From: Gammaproteobacteria bacterium
Lineage (GTDB): Bacteria > Pseudomonadota > Gammaproteobacteria > JACCYU01
Length of the DNA: 35,586 nt
Assembly (NCBI GenBank): GCA_013695765.1
Contig: JACCZW010000025.1
Coordinates: forward strand, 1-35,586
Direction of reading: 5' to 3'
Shown here: piece by piece, positions 8,693 to 18,327 of the stretch
Numbering within the stretch: the first letter of the stretch is position 1
Layout of the letters: every line of letters begins with the position of its first letter
Position numbers and translations under genes: made by a program
The notes under the pieces: model-generated
Seen by the model: the letters and a program-made list of their open reading frames with translations, nothing else
The model's database searches: none
Told to the model about the DNA's origin: nothing

Positions 8693-9265
8693 ATGAACAC
8701 GGTCGTCCTGTCGGTCGCCTTACTGGGGCTGGTGTTCCTGGCCCTGTCGGTGGCGCGTCTGCGCCGGCGCCGCATTCTGGCCGCTGGCGGGCATGGCGTG
8801 GTCAGCGCCGTGTTACTCGCCAGCGGCGTGTTGCTCGGCGCGGTAGCCGTTAATCTACAAACTTATCAACGGCTGACTTACGAGCAACCGGTAGCAAAAC
8901 TGGCCTTCGCGCGACGCGGCGCGCAACGTTTCGCCGCTACCATTGACTACGCGGACAGCACACGCAATGAGTTCGTTTTGAACGGTGACGAATGGCAGCT
9001 CGATGCGCGCGTGCTCAAATGGAAAGGTTTCGCCACCGTGCTGGGCCTGGATGCCCGCTATCGTTTGGAACGTTTAAGCGGACGCCACCGTAATCTGGAG
9101 CGCGCGCGCAACGGTCCGTACAGCGTTTACCCGCTGTCGACCGATGCCGGTCTCAGTCTCTGGCATTTCGCGCAGCGTCATAAACGCTGGATTCCCTGGC
9201 TGGACGCCACCTATGGCACGATCCGCCGTGAGTCGCTGGCGGTAGGCGTCTATGGTTTTGTTTAG
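8693..9265 (+). CDS. Conserved small inner-membrane protein of unknown function
   Basis: The 190-residue product has two N-terminal hydrophobic segments, at about residues 3-20 (VVLSVALLGLVFLALSV) and 34-56 (HGVVSAVLLASGVLLGAVAV). A soluble, probably periplasmic or cytoplasmic C-terminal domain of about 130 residues follows, with an FVLNGDEWQLDARVLKWKG strand pattern and a conserved-looking YRLERLSGRH. Proteins of this build are often labelled 'multidrug transporter' in gammaproteobacterial annotations, but I see no transporter motif and would not use that name. The start is the ATG at 8693, directly before the first membrane segment; an upstream start at 8630 would put 21 polar residues in front. 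It precedes soxYZ by about 57 bp and might be co-transcribed. Confidence 0.7.
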   Translation: MNTVVLSVALLGLVFLALSVARLRRRRILAAGGHGVVSAVLLASGVLLGAVAVNLQTYQRLTYEQPVAKLAFARRGAQRFAATIDYADSTRNEFVLNGDEWQLDARVLKWKGFATVLGLDARYRLERLSGRHRNLERARNGPYSVYPLSTDAGLSLWHFAQRHKRWIPWLDATYGTIRRESLAVGVYGFV

Positions 9266-9322
9266 TCGAGGCGCGGCGGCGGTTGTTGATATACTTGCCA
9301 ATCGACAATTGCGAAGCAGATC

Positions 9323-9781
9323 ATGAACGAAACGCGACGGCGGTGGCTGCAAGGCGCGCTCGCGCTGGCGGCGGGGCTTACTCCACAGCTTCGGGGTGCT
9401 CCGGTATCGCGGCGATCGAACGCGGCTTTCGCCGCGCGCGATTTGGATGCCGCGCTGCGCGAACTGTTCGGCGTAGCGCGATCCGAGCTCGTCCCGAACG
9501 ACAAGATCCGACTGAATGTGCCCGCGGTCGCAGAAAACGGCGCGATCGTGCCGCTGACGGTGACGGCCGATTTGGATCGTGTAGAGCAGATCGCGATACT
9601 CGCGGCCGATAATCCCAATCCGCTGACCTCAATCTATGCGATTTCGATTGGCACGTTGCCTTACGTATCCACGCGCATCAAGATGCGCGCGACCGCCGAA
9701 GTGCTGGCGGTGGCGAAAAGCGGCAGCCGCGTTTATTACACCGCCAGGCGCGTCAAAGTCAGCGTCGGCGGCTGCAGTTGA
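9323..9781 (+). CDS. soxY: Sulfur-carrier protein SoxY
   Basis: SoxY is the periplasmic carrier that holds sulfur intermediates on a C-terminal cysteine during thiosulfate oxidation. The 152-residue product starts with a twin-arginine signal (MNETRRRWLQGALALAAG), consistent with Tat export of the folded SoxYZ dimer. The body shows SoxY features: ALRELFG, IRLNVPAVAENGAIVPLTV, and ADNPNPLTSIYAI. The protein ends VGGCS, so the carrier Cys151 is penultimate. The classical swinging arm is GGCGG, so the arm here is shortened and altered. soxZ follows after 17 bp. No soxXA, soxB or soxCD lies in this window, so these are either elsewhere or the protein serves another sulfur route. Confidence 0.92.
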   Translation: MNETRRRWLQGALALAAGLTPQLRGAPVSRRSNAAFAARDLDAALRELFGVARSELVPNDKIRLNVPAVAENGAIVPLTVTADLDRVEQIAILAADNPNPLTSIYAISIGTLPYVSTRIKMRATAEVLAVAKSGSRVYYTARRVKVSVGGCS

Positions 9782-9798
9782 GGCAGCGTTAAACGGGC

Positions 9799-10122
9799 AT
9801 GACTGACAGCATCAAGATACTCGCTGAGATCGAAGGCGAAGTCGTCACGTTTAAGAGCCTGATGCGTCACCCGATGGAGACCGGGCAGCGTAGGGACGAA
9901 CAAACCGGCGAGCTCGTCCCCGCGCATTTCATTCGCGAAGTCACCGTAGAACACGGAGGTCGCGTGGTCATGACCGCGCTATGGGGCACGGGTATTTCCG
10001 CGAACCCCTATCTGTCGTTCAAATTCCGGGGCGCGAAGGCGGGCGACCCGATCAGGCTCAGCTGGGTGGATAACCGGGGTGCCTCGGATACTCTGCTGGC
10101 TGAAATCATCAAGGCGGATTGA
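9799..10122 (+). CDS. soxZ: Sulfur-carrier partner protein SoxZ
   Basis: SoxZ is the immunoglobulin-like partner that dimerises with SoxY. The 107-residue product matches the family length. It has the expected blocks LMRHPMETGQRRDEQTGELVPAHFI, then VTVEHGGRVVMTALWGTGIS and ANPYLSFKFRGAKAGD, and a C-terminal LSWVDNRG. It lacks a signal peptide; SoxZ is known to be co-exported with Tat-targeted SoxY. It is directly downstream of soxY, and the pair is almost certainly co-transcribed. The carboxylesterase gene starts 51 bp later on the same strand and may be read from the same transcript. Confidence 0.95.
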   Translation: MTDSIKILAEIEGEVVTFKSLMRHPMETGQRRDEQTGELVPAHFIREVTVEHGGRVVMTALWGTGISANPYLSFKFRGAKAGDPIRLSWVDNRGASDTLLAEIIKAD

Positions 10123-10173
10123 GCCGCGCGCGCGGAACACGGCGACCGCTCTTAAACTAAGGCAAGCTCTACG

Positions 10174-10839
10174 ATGGCGAACGAATATCTATCCGCGTTA
10201 GAAATCACGACGGGCCGTGATCCCGATGCGAGCATCATCTGGCTGCATGGACTGGGTGCCGACGGCCACGATTTCGAGCCCCTCGTGCCCGAACTTCGTC
10301 TCGAACCGCTCGCCATCCGCTTTGTGTTTCCGCACGCGCCGATACGTCCGGTGACCCTCAACGGCGGCCTGGCCATGCCGGCGTGGTACGACATTAACGG
10401 TTTGACCTCGGCGGCGCGAGAGGACGAGCAAGGCATCCGCGAGATGGTGCCGACCATAGAGGCGCTGATCCGGCGCGAGCGCGAACGCGGCATCGCGGCC
10501 AGCCGCGTCGTGCTGGCCGGATTTTCACAGGGCGGCGCGCTTGCACTGCACGTCGGGTTGCGTTATGCGGAGACTTTGGCGGGCATCATGGGCTTGTCGA
10601 CCTATCTGCCGCTCAGGGCACAACTAAAGCGCGAACGCCACGCGGCCAATGAGAATACCCCCCTCTTTCTGGCGCACGGCACGGACGATCCGGTGCTGGA
10701 TTTCTCGTTTGGCACCAGTTCCCGCGACTTGCTGCGTGAGATCGGCTATTCGCTGGAGTGGCATGAATACGCCATGCCGCACGCGGTGTGCCCGCAGGAA
10801 ATCGCTGACGTCAGAGCGTGGCTGCTGGGGCGACTTTAG
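10174..10839 (+). CDS. Carboxylesterase/phospholipase family alpha/beta hydrolase
   Basis: This 221-residue serine hydrolase belongs to the short carboxylesterase (acyl-protein thioesterase-like, Abhydrolase_2) family. The nucleophile is Ser118 in GFSQGG. The likely acid is an aspartate in HGTDDPV (about 171-172) and the base is His203 in MPHAVC. The oxyanion-hole segment IIWLHGLGADGHDF (from residue 21) and the FPHAPIRPVTLNGG loop are typical. No signal peptide is present, so it is probably cytoplasmic. The natural substrate is unknown; members act on short acyl esters and thioesters. It is convergent with the GST gene, about 98 bp apart. Confidence 0.9.
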   Translation: MANEYLSALEITTGRDPDASIIWLHGLGADGHDFEPLVPELRLEPLAIRFVFPHAPIRPVTLNGGLAMPAWYDINGLTSAAREDEQGIREMVPTIEALIRRERERGIAASRVVLAGFSQGGALALHVGLRYAETLAGIMGLSTYLPLRAQLKRERHAANENTPLFLAHGTDDPVLDFSFGTSSRDLLREIGYSLEWHEYAMPHAVCPQEIADVRAWLLGRL

Positions 10840-10937
10840 CGAGGTGCCGGCCGCGATAACTGGTTTGCAATTCGTACGTAGTCGCCTTCAGCTAACGCAC
10901 GCCGCGCATTCCGTTGCCTGCAGATCCAAGTCAGCCG

Positions 10938-11543
10938 TCACGCCCGCGCGCTGGGCCGCCGGCCAAAGTTCGCATACCAGCGCATAAGATTCTGATAAGC
11001 ATCGTCGATGTGCACATCGGCGCGTTCGGCGTGCTCGAAAGCCGCAAACAAGGTGCAGTCGGCAATGCTGGGTTTATCGCCCGCAACAAACCGATGCGCG
11101 CCGATTCTTGCATGGATGAAACGCAAGGCTGCCGGGAGCGCCGCGCGCGCCTGCTCGGCTGCCTGCGCAACCTGCTTGCGGTGTACGAATATCGGGCTGG
11201 TATTCATGAAAATTTGCGTGATGCGGTTCAGTATGCTCATTTCCGCAAAGCGCTCCAGTTCGGGCACTCGCGCGCGCCCCAGCGGCTCGGTGCCGATCAT
11301 GGGCGGGTCCGGGTGCAATTCCTCCAGATATTCGATGATGGCCAGCGACTCGGTGAGGCAGAAGCCGTCGTCCAATTCGAGCACCGGCAATGCGCCCATG
11401 GGATTCTTGGCGAGAAATTCGGGGCGCTGGTTGTCGCCCTTGCGCACATCCACACGCTCAAGCGGAATTTTCAGCCCCTTCTCCGCCAGGTAAATTCGCA
11501 ATTTGTGGGGGTTGGGCGCGAACGGGAAGTCATAGATTTTCAC
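10938..11543 (-). CDS. Glutathione S-transferase family protein
   Basis: The 201-residue product has an N-terminal thioredoxin-like GST domain (starting MKIYDFPFAPNPHKLRIYLAEKG). It contains the cis-Pro glutathione-binding block MGALPVLELDDG and the ESLAIIEYLEE motif, followed by an all-helical C-terminal domain ending in the N-capping segment KPSIADCTLFAAF. The second residue group (PFAPNPHKLR) has Ser/Cys-poor active-site chemistry, so the catalytic class is uncertain and the substrate unknown. The start is GTG at 11543; it overlaps the stop of the decayed diguanylate cyclase (GTGA), suggesting the two genes were once a coupled pair. Confidence 0.9.
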   Translation of the reverse strand: MKIYDFPFAPNPHKLRIYLAEKGLKIPLERVDVRKGDNQRPEFLAKNPMGALPVLELDDGFCLTESLAIIEYLEELHPDPPMIGTEPLGRARVPELERFAEMSILNRITQIFMNTSPIFVHRKQVAQAAEQARAALPAALRFIHARIGAHRFVAGDKPSIADCTLFAAFEHAERADVHIDDAYQNLMRWYANFGRRPSARA

Positions 11544-12282
11544 GGTATTGTTCTGTCTCCCATGCGGCGACCGGGGCGCCGACTGGCACCGGCGGTCTGT
11601 AATGTCACATCGCCAGCCATATTGAAAAGCTCGTGTACAATATCATTCTTGCCACCGGCTTTGGCCTTGTACATGAGATCGTCGGCGGCTTTTATGGCGG
11701 CATCGACACTCAGGGGCGATTTCAGGAACGAGGCGACACCCACGCTGAAACGCACCTTGGAGCCGTCGCTGGCTTCGATTCACACCAGACGATCCTCAGG
11801 TGTCGCGATGCAGGCCCGCGCCCCTTCGTAATCCGTTTCCGGCAAGAGCAGTGCAAACTCGTCACCTCCGCGCCGGCCGACCAGATCCGAGCTTCGCACG
11901 CCTTGCTGCAGGGCGGCGGCTATGGTGGTGAGCACCCGATCCCCGGCGACATGCCCGCTTATATCGTTCACGCGCTTGAAGTCATCGACGTCGATATAAA
12001 CCAGGGTTGTGTGATGCCTGCGGCTGAATGCGAGATCAAGAAAACGTGGCCGCTTCGTCGAAAGCGCGCCGGTTCATGAGCTCCGTCAACGGATCGGTTC
12101 TGGCGAGTTGCGACTCGTGCGCGACAAAGTCAGCGAGCCTCGCACTCGGATAAGCGGCAAACGCGGGGACACCGAACCTGACACCGGCGTTCCACATATG
12201 AATCGCGGTTACGCCGAACTCCGGTTCGCTGGCCACGTCTAGCGCGAGGTGAATAACAATTGCCAACGTACAGACCAGCACG

Positions 12283-13695
<1,413 letters not shown>

Positions 13696-13722
13696 TAATG
13701 ACTTTAGTTTGGTGGCGTCAAA

Positions 13723-13731
13723 ATTATAACA
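13723..13731 (-). promoter_or_regulatory. Extended -10 promoter candidate for argH
   Basis: On the minus strand, TGTTATAAT reads as an extended -10 (TG-N-TATAAT) with a perfect hexamer. It lies 27 bp upstream of the argH ATG at 13695. No convincing -35 sits 17 bp upstream, as is usual for extended -10 promoters. The same 98 bp gap must also hold the divergent algZ promoter, for which TATAAC at 13725-13730 on the plus strand is a possible but weak candidate. Confidence 0.5.
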
Positions 13732-13793
13732 TTGCGACCGCGCGTCAGATGGAACTGGCCGCGCCGCCGGTAACTCCCACACAACTCAATCTC

Positions 13794-14867
13794 ATGGCTC
13801 ACGCAACTCGTAATACCGCGGATTCGACCTCGTACGAGGCTAACTTTTTGCCGAACTTTTGCAGCGCAAAAACTGTGCTGCTCGCTGTGCTGTGCGCCGA
13901 ATTGCTGGCTTTTATCCTCGCTCTGTCATCCGGCGCCGATGGCCGCGTCCTGTGGATCAATCTGGCACTGATTTCTGTTTTTATCCAATGGATCGCGCTC
14001 GGCAACATCGTCGTGCTGTGTCTCAGCCGCCCCCAGCTCAATCGGCTGACGCCACTCGCCGCGGCGCTTGGCTGTTACGGGTTGAGCCTGGTTGTAACCC
14101 TGGCCGTATCCCTTTTCGCGGTCTGGTTCGCGCCGTTGGACCTGGTCGCGCTCGGCAACGGATTGACGCTGAACCAGCAGTTCATTCAGCGCAACGTGGC
14201 GATCGGCGCGATCGTCTCGGCAGTGGCGCTGCGCTACTTCTACGTTCAGCATCAATGGAAACAGAATATCGAAACCGAAGCGCGTTCGCGTATTCAGGCG
14301 CTGCAGGCCCGCATTCGACCGCATTTTCTGTTTAACAGCATGAACACCATCGCGAGCCTCACCCGCACGAGTCCGGAACTCGCAGAGAAAGCCGTTGAAG
14401 ATCTGGCTGATCTTTTTCGCGGGTCGCTGGGCCAACAGGATAACGTCACCCTGGCGCAGGAACTCGAGTTCGTGCGACGTTACATCAACATCGAGCAACT
14501 GCGTCTGGGCGATCGTCTGACAGTCGAATGGCACGTCGAGGACGAAGTCGATACGGACGCCAAGGTTCCGGCGCTGATTCTGCAGCCGCTGATGGAGAAC
14601 GCCATTTATCACGGCATCGAGCCGTTGCCGGCAGGCGGAATCGTCAATCTGCGTATTGCGCAGGTTAAACGGCGAATACAAATTGCGATCGACAATCCGC
14701 TGCCGGCGGGGCGCGCGTATCAGCAGCGATCCGGCAACCGTATGGCGCAGGACAATATCCGTCAACGACTCAAACTGGCCTACGGAGACAGCACCACGAT
14801 GGACATCAACAAAATCGACGACCGGTACACGGTCAGTTTTTCCATTCCCCTGGAGATAAGGTCATGA
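13794..14867 (+). CDS. algZ: LytS/AlgZ-type membrane sensor histidine kinase
   Basis: The 357-residue kinase has an N-terminal NFLPNFCSAKTVLLAVL block typical of AlgZ/FimS. About four hydrophobic segments follow, between residues 27 and 150. The HisKA_7TM-less 'His_kinase' domain then carries the phospho-acceptor His177 in RPHFLFNSMN and the N-box QPLMENAIYHGIEP. In Pseudomonas, AlgZ phosphorylates AlgR to control alginate, pili and virulence genes; the targets here are unknown. The ATG at 13794 is favoured, as further upstream starts add unsupported residues. The stop overlaps the algR ATG (ATGA). argH-algZ-algR-hemC-hemD synteny supports the name. Confidence 0.88.
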   Translation: MAHATRNTADSTSYEANFLPNFCSAKTVLLAVLCAELLAFILALSSGADGRVLWINLALISVFIQWIALGNIVVLCLSRPQLNRLTPLAAALGCYGLSLVVTLAVSLFAVWFAPLDLVALGNGLTLNQQFIQRNVAIGAIVSAVALRYFYVQHQWKQNIETEARSRIQALQARIRPHFLFNSMNTIASLTRTSPELAEKAVEDLADLFRGSLGQQDNVTLAQELEFVRRYINIEQLRLGDRLTVEWHVEDEVDTDAKVPALILQPLMENAIYHGIEPLPAGGIVNLRIAQVKRRIQIAIDNPLPAGRAYQQRSGNRMAQDNIRQRLKLAYGDSTTMDINKIDDRYTVSFSIPLEIRS

Positions 14868-15596
14868 AAGTGCTAGTAGTCGATGACGAGCCGCCGGCAC
14901 GCGCGCGGCTGGTGCACATGCTCAATTCCACCCCCGATTTCGAACCCGTAGGCGAAGCCGCCAACGGCATGGAGGCCGTCGAAATGGTGCAGAGTCATCG
15001 GCCGGCGGTGGTGCTCATGGATATCCGCATGCCGGGTAAGGATGGACTGGAGGCCTCGCGTCATCTCGCGCAGATGGACGAACCGCCCGCCATCATCTTC
15101 ACCACCGCATACAGCGAACATGCGCTGGAAGCGTTCGACACGCTCGCGGTCTCTTATCTCGTCAAGCCCATCCGGCAGGAACGTCTGGAGCACGCGCTGA
15201 ACAAGGCGCGCAAGCTCACTCAGGCGCAGGCTCGCCACGTTGGCCATAGAAAGCGATACGCAGGGGCGTAGCCACATCTGCGCGCGCGTTCGCGGCAACC
15301 TCGAGCTGATTTCGGTCGACGACGTGCTTTTTTTTCAGGCGGACCAGAAATATATCACCGTGCGTCACCGTAACGGCGAGGTCCTGATCGAAGACGCCTT
15401 GAAGAGCCTGGAAACGGAATTCGACGAGCGCTTCATCCGCATCCATCGCAACGCACTTGCGAATATCATGCATATCAGCGGTATGGAGAAGAGCCGAGAT
15501 GCGCGCTTTCTGATGGTGTTCAAGGGTATCGACGAACGCCTAGAGATCAGCCGCAGGCACGTAGCGGATGTCAGAATGTTTCTCAAGGCGAGCTAG
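14864..15596 (+). pseudogene. algR: AlgR-type LytTR response regulator, split by one extra base
   Basis: The first part encodes an intact receiver domain (MKVLVVDDEPPARARL, phospho-acceptor Asp53 in LMDIRMPG, switch Thr/Lys in FTTAYSEHAL and YLVKPI). It then runs into an out-of-frame stop at 15269-15271. The LytTR DNA-binding domain (RSHICARVRGNLELISVDDVLFFQAD through ISRRHVADVRMFL) continues in the +1 frame to 15596. Removing one G of the GG at 15229-15230 joins the halves as KLTQAQLATLAIES, an AlgR-like linker, giving a 243-residue protein of normal AlgR length. Either this is a fresh frameshift mutation or a sequence error; both domains are otherwise well preserved. A TTG at 15240 could in principle start a separate LytTR protein. 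Confidence 0.88.
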
Positions 15597-15653
15597 CGTT
15601 TCGATTTTCCGAGGCGCGTACCGGCCGCGTCGCCGGGTGAGGATGTTATACTA

Positions 15654-15679
15654 AAGGACAAGCAGCATCGCTTGCCCTT
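15654..15679. other. Hairpin in the algR-hemC intergenic region
   Basis: AAGGACAAGC and GCTTGCCCTT form a ten-pair stem with one mismatch around a six-base loop. No T-run follows on either side, so a factor-independent terminator is not supported. The rest of the 252 bp gap (15597-15848) contains TATACT just before the hairpin, a possible -10 without a clear -35, and no open frame that looks real. Confidence 0.4.
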
Positions 15680-15848
15680 GGAAGCCGGTTCAAAACCGCG
15701 TCTAGCGCGTCGATGTTGCGTTAAAAGGCTTTGCTGCGATGCACATTTACTCGCGTGTAAACTCCGCTTCTAGACAACCTTGTGCCTTGTCTGAAAGCAC
15801 CATCCATAGTTTTGAAACGACTTCATCGTGGAACTCCGATAGTCTCAT

Positions 15849-16796
15849 ATGTCCTGCACCGAACTCGTCCGCATCGCAACTCGTAAGAGCAGGCTTGCCG
15901 TATGGCAGGCGGAGGCCGTCGCAGCCCAGCTTCAGAACCTGCACCCAGCGCTTGAAGTCGAGTTGGTCGGCATGAGCACCCAGGGTGATCGAGTGCTGGA
16001 CAGCCCGCTTGCCAAGATCGGCGGCAAAGGGTTGTTTGTAAAAGAACTGGAAGACGGCCTGCTTGACGGGCGCGCCGACTTCGCCGTGCATTCCATGAAA
16101 GACGTGCCGATGGCCTTTCCACCAAACCTGCACCTGCCTGTTATCCTGCGTCGCGAGGATCCGCGCGATGCTCTCGTGTCCAGCCGGTTCGATTCGCTCG
16201 CGTCGCTGCCGCCCGATGCGCGCATCGGGACATCCAGTCTGCGCCGGCAATGCCAGATTATGGCGAAGTTGCCCGGCGCACGAATCCTCGAACTGCGCGG
16301 TAACGTCAACACGCGCCTGGCCAAGCTGGATGCCGGCAATTTCGACGCCATCATCCTTGCGGCGGCCGGTTTGAAGCGACTGAGCCTGGAGCATCGAATC
16401 CGCGAATATATAAGCGCCGAATGGAGCCTGCCCGCGATCGGTCAGGGCGCGATCGGCATCGAGTGCCGGCGCGATGATCCTCGGATCAATGAACTCATCG
16501 CACCGCTGGACGATCCCGAAACCAACACGCGCGTTCTGGCGGAACGCGCGATCAACGCGCGACTCAACGGCGGCTGTCAGGTGCCGATTGCCGGGTTCGC
16601 GCAACTGACCGGCAATGAGATCTTCATACGCGGTCTGATCGGTTATCCGGACGGGCACAGGATCATCCGCGGTCAGGCTCGGGGTGAAATCGCGGATGCC
16701 GAGCCACTGGGTCGCGAAGTTGCCGAGCAGTTGCTGGCGCAGGGCGCGAGCTTAATTCTGGCTGCTCTGGGGATGGAAGTTCCGTATTATCAATGA
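15849..16796 (+). CDS. hemC: Hydroxymethylbilane synthase (porphobilinogen deaminase) HemC
   Basis: HemC polymerises four porphobilinogens into the linear tetrapyrrole hydroxymethylbilane. The 315-residue product starts with [15 protein letters not shown]. It contains [13 protein letters not shown], the catalytic-aspartate segment [11 protein letters not shown] (residues 78-88), [10 protein letters not shown], the [10 protein letters not shown] block, and the dipyrromethane-cofactor Cys243 in LNGGCQVPI. The ATG at 15849 gives the family N-terminus. Its stop overlaps the hemD start by four bases (ATGA), so translation is coupled. The 252 bp upstream of it separates it from the damaged algR gene, so expression should not depend on algR translation. 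Confidence 0.97.
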   Translation: MSCTELVRIATRKSRLAVWQAEAVAAQLQNLHPALEVELVGMSTQGDRVLDSPLAKIGGKGLFVKELEDGLLDGRADFAVHSMKDVPMAFPPNLHLPVILRREDPRDALVSSRFDSLASLPPDARIGTSSLRRQCQIMAKLPGARILELRGNVNTRLAKLDAGNFDAIILAAAGLKRLSLEHRIREYISAEWSLPAIGQGAIGIECRRDDPRINELIAPLDDPETNTRVLAERAINARLNGGCQVPIAGFAQLTGNEIFIRGLIGYPDGHRIIRGQARGEIADAEPLGREVAEQLLAQGASLILAALGMEVPYYQ

Positions 16797-17614
16797 CGAA
16801 CAAAGGCGGCAGTGACTTCGCCGCGGAGCGACCGCTGGTCGGCGTGCGCATCATGGTCACGCGGGCGCCCCACCAGGCTCAGGCGCTGTGCGACATGATC
16901 GAGGCGGCCGGCGGACGCGCGATGCGCTTGCCGGCGCTGGAAATATCGGCGCCCGAACATGCCGCTGATGCCGACCGCATCATCGGTCGCCTGGGCGAGT
17001 TCGATATCGCCATTTTCGTAAGCCAGAACGCAGTGACGTATGCGCACGAGCGAGCGCATACGCTGGGGGCGAACTTCGCGCAACTGAAACTCGCGGCAAT
17101 CGGAGAGAGGACTGCCGCAGCGCTGCGACGGGCCGGCAGCAGTATCGACATCTATCCGCGCGAGGGCTTTACGACCGAGGATCTGCTCATGCTTCCCGAG
17201 ATGCGTGACATCAAAGGCCGCCGTATCGTAATATTTCGCGGCGAGGGCGGACGCGAGTTGCTATCCGCAACGTTGCGCACGCGGGGGGCATTTGTAGACT
17301 ACGCGGAAGTGTATCGACGAACGATACCGCACGGGCTGCCGGCAATGTTGCGTCAATGCCTACAGAGCGACCCTGTCGACATTATCGCCATCGCAAGCGG
17401 CGAAGCGCTACAGAATCTTGACCACGCCTGCGCTGCTGAATATCGAACCCGGTTGCACCGAACGCCATTACTGGTGGGCAGCTTGCGCATGCGGGAACAG
17501 GCGGAGCAAGCGGGCTTCAGAGACATCGAACTTGGCGAAAATCCCGGCGACGACGCCATGTTCCAGCGGCTGTCGCACTGGGCCGGTCGGCGCATGGCTA
17601 CAACCAGAACATGA
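16793..17614 (+). CDS. hemD: Uroporphyrinogen-III synthase HemD
   Basis: HemD cyclises hydroxymethylbilane with inversion of ring D to give uroporphyrinogen III, the precursor of haem, sirohaem and cobalamin. The 273-residue protein has the loosely conserved two-domain HemD layout. The first domain starts [24 protein letters not shown] and has [10 protein letters not shown]. The inter-domain region includes [16 protein letters not shown], and [22 protein letters not shown], a YRRTIP strand and the [13 protein letters not shown] stretch follow. The start overlaps hemC. The stop is only 16 bp from the convergent stop of the ParA-like gene. No hemX/hemY follows, unlike in Pseudomonas, so the cluster is shortened here. 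Confidence 0.93.
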   Translation: MTNKGGSDFAAERPLVGVRIMVTRAPHQAQALCDMIEAAGGRAMRLPALEISAPEHAADADRIIGRLGEFDIAIFVSQNAVTYAHERAHTLGANFAQLKLAAIGERTAAALRRAGSSIDIYPREGFTTEDLLMLPEMRDIKGRRIVIFRGEGGRELLSATLRTRGAFVDYAEVYRRTIPHGLPAMLRQCLQSDPVDIIAIASGEALQNLDHACAAEYRTRLHRTPLLVGSLRMREQAEQAGFRDIELGENPGDDAMFQRLSHWAGRRMATTRT

Positions 17615-17630
17615 ACGGGTTGACCCTGAT

Positions 17631-18263
17631 CTAAGGTTGACTGCGCTTGCTCCTGATCCATTTTATGATCGGCATCCATTGCTCGCGGTCAACCACGGTG
17701 GCGTGCGCGGCCAGCTCAAAAATACTCAAGCCCTGTTCGGCGGCGCGAATGTAGTTCTGGCTATCGCGCAGCATGGTAAGGAAGGGCGCTTTTTGTTTGG
17801 TTAAAAATTCGTCCAGCTCCCAGTAAATATTGGTGTAGTCGCGCGCGCGGTTGGCGATCAGGGCAAATTTGGTCTCCTTGCGCCCTATCCGGCCATTTTT
17901 TTTGATCTCCGCAATGAAGTCCGCGGCCGCGCGCATGTCCAGCGGCGACGGCAGCACCGGGATGAGGATGGTTTCGGCGCGACGGATCATTTCCTTGAGC
18001 GGCTTCCCGTGCACGGCGGCCGGCGTATCCATAATCACGAATTCCGTGTCGCGACCTACCTTGCCGCTGTGAGTATGATCCAGTGCCTGGATGCGTGGCC
18101 GCGCCGCCGAGCGCGCGCCAAGCCAGCCTGTGGCGCTCCCTTGTGGATCGAGATCGACCAGCGCGACCTTGTTGCCGGCCGCGGCCAGTAAGCCGGCCAG
18201 ATTGGTCGCCACGGTGGTCTTGCCGGAACCACCCTTGGCGTTCAGTATCATGATGTGGCGCAT
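17631..18263 (-). CDS. Orphan ParA/MinD-family ATPase
   Basis: The 210-residue protein has the deviant Walker A motif KGGSGKTT (residues 10-17, with both signature lysines), [13 protein letters not shown], and the Walker B-like FVIMDTPA. It lacks an N-terminal DNA-binding domain and has no ParB partner beside it. Proteins of this COG1192 type position plasmids, chromosomes, chemoreceptor arrays or other cargo; the cargo here is unknown. It has AAGGGGG and GAGG ahead of the ATG and a TATAGT sequence (minus strand, 18304-18309) that may be its -10. It is probably not the chromosomal ParA that would serve the parS sites, which normally follows mnmG-rsmG, beyond this window. Confidence 0.88.
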   Translation of the reverse strand: MRHIMILNAKGGSGKTTVATNLAGLLAAAGNKVALVDLDPQGSATGWLGARSAARPRIQALDHTHSGKVGRDTEFVIMDTPAAVHGKPLKEMIRRAETILIPVLPSPLDMRAAADFIAEIKKNGRIGRKETKFALIANRARDYTNIYWELDEFLTKQKAPFLTMLRDSQNYIRAAEQGLSIFELAAHATVVDREQWMPIIKWIRSKRSQP

Positions 18264-18327
18264 AACCTCGACCCCCTTGTTGTTGTCGGGTTGTTGCTGG
18301 CCAACTATAGCCTGATCCGACCCGCGT

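Noticed and set aside
13926-14765. 279-codon minus-strand open frame opposite algZ
   Set aside because: Antisense to the kinase; no family similarity and no ribosome-binding site.
15229-15271. Programmed frameshift in algR
   Set aside because: No slippery heptamer or downstream structure was seen; a single extra G explains it better.
15747-16658. 303-codon minus-strand open frame opposite hemC
   Set aside because: Antisense to hemC, which carries all catalytic motifs.
17631-18263. ParA-like protein as the partner of the recF parS sites
   Set aside because: No parB beside it; the chromosomal ParAB pair normally follows mnmG-rsmG, beyond the right edge.
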